A stretch of 6,329 nucleotides of DNA from Deltaproteobacteria bacterium (GTDB lineage Bacteria > Desulfobacterota > Desulfobacteria > Desulfobacterales > B30-G6). Of this stretch, positions 1-4,486 are shown in pieces. Each line of letters begins with the position of its first letter. The first letter of the stretch is position 1. The notes below the pieces were generated by a model. That model made no database searches, was not told where the DNA came from, and worked only from the letters and a program-made list of their open reading frames with translations. The stretch covers positions 1 through 6,329 of the forward strand of contig JAFDAT010000209.1 in the NCBI GenBank assembly GCA_019313725.1. Reading direction: 5' to 3'. Position numbers and translations under genes: made by a program.

Positions 1-292
1 GATCGCAGGGGCTCACGCAGGATTGGACATAGCAGTCATCGTCGGTGGCATTGAACGTCAGGACGTTGTCTGACGCCATGTTCATCTTTGAAAAGACTAC
101 GTCAAAATCTTCGGATTTGCAGGCACCCAGGTAGTGGTGCGCACCGCAGAAAACAGTTGCCTTGGTAACTTTGCACAACGATTCGGCGCCCAAGATTTCG
201 GCGTAACGCACGATATTCTGCAGGGCTACCTGCTTCAGTTGGCCCTGTAGGCCGCCCAAAATTTGTTGTTCGTCATTGCTGAGCTTTATCAA
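1..292 (-). CDS. Aconitase X (AcnX, DUF521) family protein, N-terminal fragment
   Basis: Reading frame open on the minus strand from a TTG at 292-290 to the left edge, so only the first 97 codons are present and the C-terminus lies outside. The product begins MIKLSNDEQQILGGLQGQ and continues with IVRYAEILGAESLCKVTKA. This matches the usual opening of AcnX proteins: a Leu-Thr/Ser-x-x-Glu-x-x-x-Leu-x-Gly segment followed by a Gly-Ala-Glu-x-Leu strand. Cysteines occur near residues 38, 46 and 55 and in a C-Y-V-Q-S-C-V-S-P-C stretch near the cut; AcnX enzymes carry an iron-sulfur cluster, but I cannot assign ligands from this fragment. Family members are dehydratases of hydroxy acids or hydroxyproline, or mevalonate-5-phosphate dehydratase in archaea; the substrate cannot be told here. 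The TTG is chosen because GGGAG lies 6 bases upstream and an in-frame stop at 325-323 limits any extension. Family call is by recognition of sequence pattern, moderate confidence. Confidence 0.62.
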   Translation of the reverse strand, partial: MIKLSNDEQQILGGLQGQLKQVALQNIVRYAEILGAESLCKVTKATVFCGAHHYLGACKSEDFDVVFSKMNMASDNVLTFNATDDDCYVQSCVSPCD

Positions 293-298
293 GAATAG

Positions 299-303
299 CT
301 CCC
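299..303 (-). promoter_or_regulatory. Ribosome binding site of the aconitase X gene
   Basis: On the minus strand GGGAG is followed by six bases (CTATTC) and then the TTG start. It is the only good Shine-Dalgarno match near the 5' end of this frame, so it decides the start. It overlaps the conserved tail of the palindromic repeat at 300-406, so the repeat contributes most of the site. Confidence 0.55.
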
Positions 304-406
304 AACCCGAATGGACCGGAATTTATAAAAGAGAATATCCAATATCCAACATCGAATGTCCAATGTCCAATTGCGATTGGCACTTGATCGTTGGAAATTG
401 GATATT
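300..406 (-). repeat. Palindromic short-unit repeat element, copy A
   Basis: The outer arms at 334-350 and 390-406 are inverted repeats matching at 16 of 17 positions (AATATCCAATATCCAAC against the complement of GTTGGAAATTGGATATT). Between them lie further short variants of the same unit (TCCAATG, TCGAATG) and an inner CCAAT-TGCG-ATTGG hairpin. On the minus strand the element ends in a 22-bp tail at 321-300 that matches the tail of copy B (3427-3448) at 20 of 22 positions. The unit is about 7 bp, of the form TTGGATA/TTCGATG. I see no coding potential; a short plus-strand frame through it is only repeat sequence. Confidence 0.75.
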
Positions 407-432
407 TGCTTGGAATAACCATTGTGTTGCCA

Positions 433-453
433 ATGTAGTCCAGGGCTTCAGCC
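433..453 (+). repeat. REP-like repeat, partial copy
   Basis: These 21 bp are identical, in the same orientation, to 5606-5626 in the hairpin cluster beyond the HD gene. At the second site the sequence completes a CAGGGCT-TC-AGCCCTG palindrome. Here the right arm has decayed (GCCTGAAG instead of GCCCTG), leaving a weaker hairpin. It is non-coding intergenic DNA. Confidence 0.7.
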
Positions 454-527
454 TGAAGAAATCGAATTATCGTTGTGAATGAAGCGTTATTGAACAGCCT
501 GTTTAGTCAGGTAGAAATGATATTTTA

Positions 528-571
528 GCGACGAAGTCGCGTCCCATAAAAAATGTCTCAGCATTTTTTAT
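528..571 (+). repeat. Two-hairpin dispersed element, copy 1 (possible terminator of the crotonase gene)
   Basis: Hairpin 1 is GCGAC-GAA-GTCGC at 528-540. After five bases (GTCCC), hairpin 2 has perfect 10-bp arms ATAAAAAATG (546-555) and CATTTTTTAT (562-571) around a TCTCAG loop. The right arm reaches the first base of the crotonase stop codon. Read on the minus strand, hairpin 2 leaves a run of T residues just after that gene, so it could act as a weak intrinsic terminator, although the stem is AT-rich. The same architecture recurs at 5444-5486 in the opposite orientation with compensatory changes in the stems. Confidence 0.72.
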
Positions 572-1347
572 TATCTGTTTTCCCACTCCGGCGTTTCCTT
601 TTTCAGAAAGGCTTTGATACCGTTCTGTGCATCCTGGGCCAGATTGTTCAGGGTGATGGTGTGCTTGGCATAGTTCCAGGCGGCAGCATCGGTCTGGTCA
701 ACCTGGGCATAGAAGGCCTGTTTGCCGATGCCGATGACCAGTCCGCTGGCCTCGACAATTTGAGCGGCCAGGTTTCTGGTTTCATCTGCCAGCTGTTCGA
801 TGGGGACAACCTTGTTGACCAGCCCCAGCTCTTTCGCTTCTGCGGCGGGGAAGTAGCGGCCGGTCATGAGCATCTCCATGGCGGCTTTGCGGCCGATGGC
901 CCGGGTGAGCGCCACCATGGGGGTCGTGCAGAACAATCCGATTTTTACGCCCGGGGTGGCGAATCTGGCACCATCCTCGGCAACGGCCAGGTCGCTCCAG
1001 GCGACGAGCTGGCAGCCGGCTGCGGTGGCTACCCCCTGAACCTGTGCGATGACGACCTGGGGGATTTCGTGAATCAGGGTCATCAGACGCGTGCACTGGT
1101 CGAATATGAATTTATAGGTCTTCATATCGCCGTCCACCATTTCGGCCATAAAGTGGCCCGCACAGAAGTGCTTGCCCGCGGCTTTCAGGATGACCACCTT
1201 GACAGTTTCATCTTCAGACACGGCTGTAAAGGCATGGATCAATTCCGCGACCATATTTTTTGACAGGGCGTTGATTTTTTCAGGCTTGTTCAGGGTGATG
1301 GTGCAGATTGACGCTTCGGTTTCAACGATGATTTCCTGGTAGTCCAT
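571..1347 (-). CDS. ECHDC3-like crotonase superfamily protein (enoyl-CoA hydratase/isomerase fold)
   Basis: A 258-residue protein of normal crotonase length. The first oxyanion-hole segment is HFCAGHFMAEM (60-70). The second is GVATAAGCQLVAWSDLAVA (105-123), followed by FATPGVKIGLFCTTP (129-143). The two catalytic glutamates of classical enoyl-CoA hydratase (rat Glu144 and Glu164) align with Gln113 and Gly133, so ordinary hydratase chemistry is not expected. The ATAAGCQLVA and FATPGV-x-x-GLFC-x-TP signatures closely resemble vertebrate ECHDC3 as I recall it, and the C-terminus (NNLAQDAQNGIKAFLKK) fits too. ECHDC3 has no settled reaction, so the substrate is unknown; an acyl-CoA ligand is inferred from the fold. 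It is presumably cytosolic, as no signal peptide is seen. The ATG start is supported by GGAGGA at 1352-1357 on the minus strand. Neighbours give no pathway clue. Confidence 0.9.
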   Translation of the reverse strand: MDYQEIIVETEASICTITLNKPEKINALSKNMVAELIHAFTAVSEDETVKVVILKAAGKHFCAGHFMAEMVDGDMKTYKFIFDQCTRLMTLIHEIPQVVIAQVQGVATAAGCQLVAWSDLAVAEDGARFATPGVKIGLFCTTPMVALTRAIGRKAAMEMLMTGRYFPAAEAKELGLVNKVVPIEQLADETRNLAAQIVEASGLVIGIGKQAFYAQVDQTDAAAWNYAKHTITLNNLAQDAQNGIKAFLKKETPEWENR

Positions 1348-1426
1348 AAGTTCCTCCAGACATTTTTCATATAGATATAACTCAAAAGAAGATTAGTATT
1401 GCTCCGGCAATTAAATACGTTAACGC

Positions 1427-1490
1427 CGTCATTCCCGCGAAGGCGGGAATCCAGGATAATACTGGATGCCGGAACAAGTCCGGCATGACG
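1427..1490. repeat. Compound palindromic intergenic repeat (GTCATTCCCGCG type)
   Basis: The ends are perfect 6-bp inverted repeats, CGTCAT (1427-1432) and ATGACG (1485-1490). Inside are two hairpins, TTCCCGC-GAAG-GCGGGAA and GCCGG-AACAAGT-CCGGC, plus a central CCAG/CTGG pair, so the whole 64 bp can fold as a cruciform. Very similar units are scattered in many proteobacterial genomes. It lies in the non-coding gap between the crotonase and Dabb genes and carries no gene. Confidence 0.8.
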
Positions 1491-1560
1491 AATTAGGCTA
1501 TTTAGTTGCCAGGTTAATATTACCCTTCGGCTTTTCGGGGTATCTGTTTATTCCAGCATT

Positions 1561-1584
1561 AAAAACCTGGTCCTTGGGCCAGGT
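1561..1584 (-). terminator. Probable intrinsic terminator, minus strand
   Basis: On the minus strand, stem ACCTGG and CCAGGT (with an 8-base loop) is followed directly by TTTTT. It lies about 290 bp beyond the Dabb stop codon with only repeats between, so it could end that transcript. It could also be part of a larger repeat, because a second short hairpin (CAGAG/CTCTG) abuts it. Confidence 0.5.
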
Positions 1585-1616
1585 CAGAGCCATTAGACTC
1601 TGCCAAAATAAATAAT

Positions 1617-1742
1617 TTAAAGTGTCAAGTGATCTAAAATTATAAGTGATCTAAAGTTGATGAATTGCTACGCTCTGCCATTTATAAAAAAGATAGAATT
1701 CCTTAACTTTAGTTAACTTTAGCTCACTTTAGACACTCATAA
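1617..1742. repeat. MITE-like imperfect inverted repeat with 10-bp periodic arm
   Basis: The outer ends are AGTGTC (1621-1626) and GACACT (1732-1737). The right arm consists of three tandem 10-mers: TTAACTTTAG at 1703-1712, the same at 1713-1722, and CTCACTTTAG at 1723-1732. The left arm carries the complementary unit in a direct repeat, AAGTGATCTAAA at 1627-1638 and again at 1644-1655. The middle (about 1660-1700) is AT-rich and shows no reading frame. There is no transposase, so if it moves it would depend on one elsewhere. Origin and function are unknown. Confidence 0.6.
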
Positions 1743-1776
1743 GTTATGGCGTAGATACTTCCTTCTATGGAACATC

Positions 1777-1809
1777 CAGTGCCGGGCCCTCTGGACCCGG
1801 GTATCTACT
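1777..1809 (-). repeat. Shared 3'-flank repeat, short copy
   Basis: The sequence TCTGGACCCGGGTATCTACT at 1790-1809 occurs identically at 3513-3532, and CAGTGCC at 1777-1783 recurs at 3478-3484. The two copies therefore share both ends but differ by 22 bp in the middle. Here the block lies downstream of the Dabb gene. A GTAGATAC at 1751-1758 faces GTATCTAC at 1801-1808, giving an extra inverted pair present only at this copy. Confidence 0.72.
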
Positions 1810-1831
1810 GGTGACAGGCCCGTAAAATTTT

Positions 1832-1878
1832 ACTTTTAAATTGAATTCATCGCGCAGCGATGGGTTCAATTTAAAAGT
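1832..1878 (-). terminator. Long hairpin overlapping the 3' end of the Dabb gene
   Basis: Perfect 14-bp arms ACTTTTAAATTGAA (1832-1845) and TTCAATTTAAAAGT (1865-1878) enclose, after a two-base mismatch on each side, a second stem CATCGC-GCA-GCGATG. The Dabb stop codon (1873-1871) and its last codons form part of the arm. No clean T-tract follows on the minus strand, so it may be an mRNA 3'-end stabiliser or a repeat insertion rather than a classical terminator. The palindrome itself is certain; its role is inferred. Confidence 0.6.
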
Positions 1879-2215
1879 CGGGCAGTCCCATATCCGGGGT
1901 CTTTTCCTTGATTGAGCTGGCATCCGATCCCGCAAAATCGGCGGTAATGATATTTTCACAGATAGTCGTAATTTTTTCCAGAACAATGCGGTGATCGGGA
2001 TGGGTGCGGTAGCGTTCCAGTGATTCAGGATTGGCAAAGAGCGACACTATGGCAAAATCATAGGCCCGTTCAGAAGGGATGATGTTGCGACCGAATTCGT
2101 AGACCAGGATCTCTATTATCTTGTTCGGCAGATCATCCAGCAGCGCTTCCAATGTCTTGACGTCGTCATCTTCAACACCGGGCTTGAATTTTAAAAGTAC
2201 AACATGGTTCAACAT
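1871..2215 (-). CDS. Dabb (stress-responsive alpha/beta barrel) domain protein
   Basis: A 114-residue protein with one Dabb domain at about residues 1-94. The signature opening is MLNHVVLLKFKPGV with His4. In the middle is EFGRNIIPSERAYDFAIVSLF, and then the Y-R-T-H-P-D-H motif with His72 and His75, which aligns with the conserved YxxHPxH of the family. Dabb proteins are small ferredoxin-like-fold proteins that form barrel dimers. Some are plant stress proteins and others are monooxygenase- or cyclase-like, so no reaction can be assigned. The last 20 residues (from about Gly96) extend beyond the domain and end in the hairpin at 1832-1878. The ATG at 2215 is preceded by AGGAGGA at ideal spacing. 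The gene stands alone, with a separate 5' leader holding a small hairpin. Confidence 0.85.
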   Translation of the reverse strand: MLNHVVLLKFKPGVEDDDVKTLEALLDDLPNKIIEILVYEFGRNIIPSERAYDFAIVSLFANPESLERYRTHPDHRIVLEKITTICENIITADFAGSDASSIKEKTPDMGLPDF

Positions 2216-2240
2216 ATGATTTTCCTCCTATTCATTAGAA

Positions 2241-2256
2241 ACAGGCCTCAGCCTGT
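2241..2256 (-). repeat. Small REP-like hairpin in the Dabb leader
   Basis: ACAGGC-CTCA-GCCTGT is a perfect 6-bp hairpin about 10 bases upstream of the Dabb ribosome binding site. It is followed on the plus strand by TAGTAC. It resembles the CAGGGCTTCAGCCCTG repeats at 441-455 and 5614-5629 in form and flank, and is probably a diverged member of that family. A folded leader could affect translation, but that is speculation. Confidence 0.5.
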
Positions 2257-2457
2257 AGTACATCTGTTCAGGGCCGATGTGCATGTGATACAAAAAGCGT
2301 CCAATACGTTACTGATGTTTCTAATGTACAAATTTAGACGGTATTGCCTGAGTTTTACACCATAACCGTTCCCTCGCATATCATATTTCGGGGGCACGAT
2401 ATACAAAAACAATGGTGTGGGAAAAAACGGTCTGCACATTGCATCAGCGGCTGGGGT
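2257..2457. other. Non-coding stretch without recognisable content
   Basis: This lies between the Dabb leader hairpin and the ybaK remnant. A minus-strand frame of 63 codons crosses it (2439-2248), but it has no ribosome binding site, an odd composition rich in Cys and Tyr, and no family resemblance. I see no convincing promoter for the Dabb gene, although one must lie here or upstream. Confidence 0.45.
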
Positions 2458-2623
2458 TTACGACCTGGCAATATCCGCGACGGTGCAGTTCAGCAGATGC
2501 GAAATTTCAGCGGGCGACATAAGCAGCATGGTACCGCGCTGCCCGCCGTTTATCATGCCCGTACTTGATGATCTCAAAAGTGGCATCCTTTGCACGAAGA
2601 AATTTAATCGCTCGTGTTGACAT
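2458..2623 (-). pseudogene. Internally deleted YbaK/EbsC-type aminoacyl-tRNA deacylase remnant
   Basis: From ATG at 2623-2621 the minus strand reads MSTRAIKFLRAKD and on to FEIIKYGHD, the normal opening of YbaK-family deacylases, which hydrolyse mischarged Cys-tRNA(Pro). At 2554-2551 the frame shifts by one base. The next frame reads INGGQRGTMLLMSPAEIS and ends NCTVADIARS with TAA at 2460-2458, which is the normal YbaK C-terminus. Intact members are about 155-160 residues, so about 100 codons of the middle, including the substrate-binding core, are missing and the two ends are joined out of frame. The original frame runs into a stop after 39 codons. The product would be non-functional. The 5' end overlaps the promoter of the divergent cyclophilin gene, and no good ribosome binding site remains. 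Confidence 0.85.
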
Positions 2624-2644
2624 ATTCGATTGCTTGATTATCAT
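2617..2644 (+). promoter_or_regulatory. Putative sigma-70-type promoter for the cyclophilin gene
   Basis: A consensus -35 box TTGACA (2617-2622) is separated by 16 bases from TATCAT (2639-2644), which matches the -10 consensus at five of six positions. This would start transcription near 2651, about 48 bases before the cyclophilin ATG. The -35 box overlaps the start codon of the ybaK remnant on the other strand. A second TTGACA at 2657-2662 has no good -10 partner. Confidence 0.5.
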
Positions 2645-2698
2645 CTGCCTATCGTTTTGACAATAAGATCAATGGGAAAATCAACGAAGGAGGATTCA

Positions 2699-3223
2699 AT
2701 GGCGTATACCAAGAGCGATTACAAAGAGGGTTTCGAAAGGGCAACCGCTGTATTTGAAACCAGCATGGGGACATTTGAGGCAGAGCTTTATGCCAAAGAG
2801 TGCCCGGAAACCGTGTGGAATTTTATCAATCTAGCGGAAGGGCGTCAGAACACGGATCGGAGTGGAAATTTTTTCGACGGCATTTCTTTCCACCGGGTCA
2901 TCGGGGGGTTTATGATTCAGGGAGGCTGTCCCCAGGGCACGGGAATGGGTGGACCGGGGTACCAGTTCAAAGATGAGTTCGATGCCACTCTCAGGCATGC
3001 AAGCGAGGGTATTCTTTCCATGGCAAACGCCGGGCCAGGGACCAACGGAAGCCAGTTTTTTATTACCCTGGGCCCCACGCCCCATCTGGATGATCGTCAT
3101 TCGGTTTTCGGTAAAGTGACCAAAGGGATAGATGTGGTCAAGGCGATTGGTGTGGTCAAAACCGGTTCCATGGATAAACCTGCTGAACCTGTGATAATGA
3201 AAAGCGTTACCATAGAGCGCTGA
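2699..3223 (+). CDS. Cyclophilin-type peptidyl-prolyl cis-trans isomerase
   Basis: A 174-residue single-domain cyclophilin, which interconverts cis and trans peptide bonds before proline and aids protein folding. Key motifs are FHRVIGGFMIQGG (64-76, catalytic Arg66), MANAGPGTNGSQFFIT (108-123, active-site Gln and Phe) and HLDDRHSVFGKV (129-140). The human CypA Trp121 position is His129, as in many bacterial cyclophilins, which predicts weak cyclosporin binding. There is no signal peptide, so it should be cytoplasmic. The frame is open further upstream to 2630, but ATG at 2699 is chosen because GGAGGA sits at proper spacing just before it and homology begins there. It is the only intact plus-strand gene, forming its own unit with the promoter at 2617-2644 and the terminator at 3247-3287. 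It is a PpiA/PpiB-type enzyme; I do not assign a symbol. Confidence 0.95.
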   Translation: MAYTKSDYKEGFERATAVFETSMGTFEAELYAKECPETVWNFINLAEGRQNTDRSGNFFDGISFHRVIGGFMIQGGCPQGTGMGGPGYQFKDEFDATLRHASEGILSMANAGPGTNGSQFFITLGPTPHLDDRHSVFGKVTKGIDVVKAIGVVKTGSMDKPAEPVIMKSVTIER

Positions 3224-3246
3224 TGAAAAAATAGGCCACGAAGACT

Positions 3247-3287
3247 CAAAGGCACGAAGAAAATAACTTCTTCGTGCCTTTGTTTTT
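3247..3287 (+). terminator. Strong intrinsic terminator of the cyclophilin gene
   Basis: A perfect 15-bp stem, CAAAGGCACGAAGAA (3247-3261) and TTCTTCGTGCCTTTG (3268-3282), has a 6-base loop and is followed by TTTTT. It starts 24 bp after the stop codon. The left arm is preceded by another CACGAAG (3237-3243), so the terminator may have been built from a short repeat. Confidence 0.88.
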
Positions 3288-3295
3288 GGGCCTTT

Positions 3296-3448
3296 GATAT
3301 TTGGATTTGTTTCGAATTTCGATAATCGGATATTGATCATTGGATATTTAAAAAGGCGGATTGCTAATCCTGCTTGTGGCTATTCGACGTTCAATGTTGA
3401 ACGTTCGATGTTCGATGTTCATCTTTTTCCGGTTCATCCGGGTTGGGA
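3296..3448 (+). repeat. Palindromic short-unit repeat element, copy B
   Basis: The stretch is made of variants of a unit of about 7 bp: TTTGGAT, TTTCGAA, TTGGATA, then TTCGATG twice at 3404-3417. A near-palindrome CGTTCAA-TG-TTGAACG lies at about 3387-3402. It ends in a 22-bp tail (3427-3448) that matches the tail of copy A at 20 of 22 positions, in the opposite orientation. A plus-strand frame of 60 codons through it is repeat sequence without a ribosome binding site. No gene is present. Confidence 0.72.
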
Positions 3449-3477
3449 TTTCGCTGTAAACTCTTATAGGGTATAAT

Positions 3478-3532
3478 CAGTGCCCTCGCGGGGCGGGATC
3501 TTCGACGCGTTTTCTGGACCCGGGTATCTACT
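3478..3532 (-). repeat. Shared 3'-flank repeat, long copy, abutting rfbA
   Basis: It carries the same ends as 1777-1809 (CAGTGCC on the left, a 20-bp identical block at 3513-3532 on the right) but has a middle 22 bp longer, with GC-rich GCGGGGCGGGATC. Its right end provides the last two bases of the rfbA stop codon (TAG, 3533-3531). No T-rich terminator is evident for rfbA here. Confidence 0.7.
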
Positions 3533-4424
3533 ATGCCCGAATATTGTTGCGGTCTTCTTTCTCTTTTATGATCTCCATCAGATAACGGCCGTAAGCATTC
3601 TTCAACATCGGTGTGGCAATCTCCTGCAGTTGTTCGCTGTCGATGTAGCCCAGGCGGTAGGCGATTTCTTCCACACAGGAAATTCTGACACCTTGCCGAT
3701 TCTGGATGGCTTGAATGAAGCTGGCCGCCTGCTGAAGGGCCTCGTCAGTACCCGTATCCAGCCAGGCAAAACCGCGTCCGATCAGCTCAACTTTCAACAA
3801 ACCGCGTTCCAGATAATCCATGTTGATATCCGTGATCTCAAGCTCCCCGCGTTCAGACGGTTTGAGCTGCTCGGCGACCCTGATCACGTCATTATCATAA
3901 ACATAGAGTCCGGGTACGGCATAGCTTGATTTGGGCTTATCGGGTTTTTCTTCTATTCCGATAACGTTCTTTTCATGGTCGAATTCGACAACCCCATACC
4001 GTTCCGGATCGCTGACACGGTAGCCGAAGATACGCCCGCCCTTTTCGATGGCCATGGCATTTTTCAGGATCGAGCGCAGGTTGTATCCCTGGAATATATT
4101 GTCTCCGAGGATGAGACAGACGTTGTCGGTACCGATGAATTCTTTGCCGATGATAAAGGCCTGGGCCAGCCCTTCCGGTCGCGGTTGTTCACGATATGAA
4201 AAATTGATGCCCAGATGCGTACCATCGCCGAGGAGTTTTTGAAAAAGGGGCAGGTCCGCAGGGGTTGAAATGATCAGGATGTCGCGTATCCCCGCAAGCA
4301 TAAGAACCGAAAGCGGGTAATAGATCATGGGCTTGTCGTATACCGGCAGGAGCTGTTTGCTCACAACCCGGGTGATCGGGTATAGCCGGGTACCTGATCC
4401 ACCGGCCAGGATAATACCTTTCAT
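3531..4424 (-). CDS. rfbA: Glucose-1-phosphate thymidylyltransferase
   Basis: It converts glucose 1-phosphate and dTTP to dTDP-glucose and pyrophosphate, the first step of dTDP-L-rhamnose and related sugar synthesis, in the cytoplasm. The product starts MKGIILAGGSGTRLYPIT (nucleotide-binding G-G-x-G-T-R-L, Arg13) and continues with SKQLLPVYDKPMIYYPLS (Lys23). Further family blocks are EQPRPEGLAQAF, LGDNIFQG, EEKP, GELEITDIN and GRGFAWLDTGT. It resembles E. coli RfbA/RmlA along its whole length. ATG at 4424 is chosen (297 residues, normal size) because GGGGG lies just upstream. Another in-frame ATG at 4436 would add MGVI but has no Shine-Dalgarno site. It lies 62 bp after the HD gene on the same strand and may be co-transcribed. 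The rfbB, C and D partners are not in the window. The stop codon overlaps a dispersed repeat, so the last few residues may be altered. Confidence 0.95.
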   Translation of the reverse strand: MKGIILAGGSGTRLYPITRVVSKQLLPVYDKPMIYYPLSVLMLAGIRDILIISTPADLPLFQKLLGDGTHLGINFSYREQPRPEGLAQAFIIGKEFIGTDNVCLILGDNIFQGYNLRSILKNAMAIEKGGRIFGYRVSDPERYGVVEFDHEKNVIGIEEKPDKPKSSYAVPGLYVYDNDVIRVAEQLKPSERGELEITDINMDYLERGLLKVELIGRGFAWLDTGTDEALQQAASFIQAIQNRQGVRISCVEEIAYRLGYIDSEQLQEIATPMLKNAYGRYLMEIIKEKEDRNNIRA

Positions 4425-4486
4425 AATAACCCCCACATATTTACGTTTTCAGGAACGGTTGATGCGTCGATGCGGATAACACGGGT

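Noticed and set aside
300..406. CRISPR array in the short-unit repeats
   Set aside because: The units are about 7 bp, variable and contiguous, with no regular spacers; there are no cas genes.
276..482. Small plus-strand frame of 68 codons
   Set aside because: It runs through the palindromic repeat and REP-like copy, overlaps the aconitase X 5' end and has no ribosome binding site.
553..1263. Long plus-strand reading frame of 236 codons opposite the crotonase gene
   Set aside because: It is the antisense shadow of a clear crotonase. Its composition is Gly/His-rich, it resembles no family and it has no ribosome binding site.
2248..2439. Possible small minus-strand gene of 63 codons upstream of the Dabb gene
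   Set aside because: No ribosome binding site, unlike-protein composition and no recognisable family; more likely leader DNA.
2344..2620. Two overlapping plus-strand frames of 74 and 67 codons
   Set aside because: They are antisense to the ybaK remnant, and the remnant's minus-strand translation clearly matches a known family.
2831..3340. Minus-strand frame of 169 codons opposite the cyclophilin
   Set aside because: Antisense shadow of a strongly conserved gene; it crosses the terminator and has no plausible start context.
3453..3476. TATAAT at 3472-3477 as a plus-strand promoter
   Set aside because: No acceptable -35 box at 16-18 bases, and no plus-strand gene downstream, only the 3' end of rfbA.
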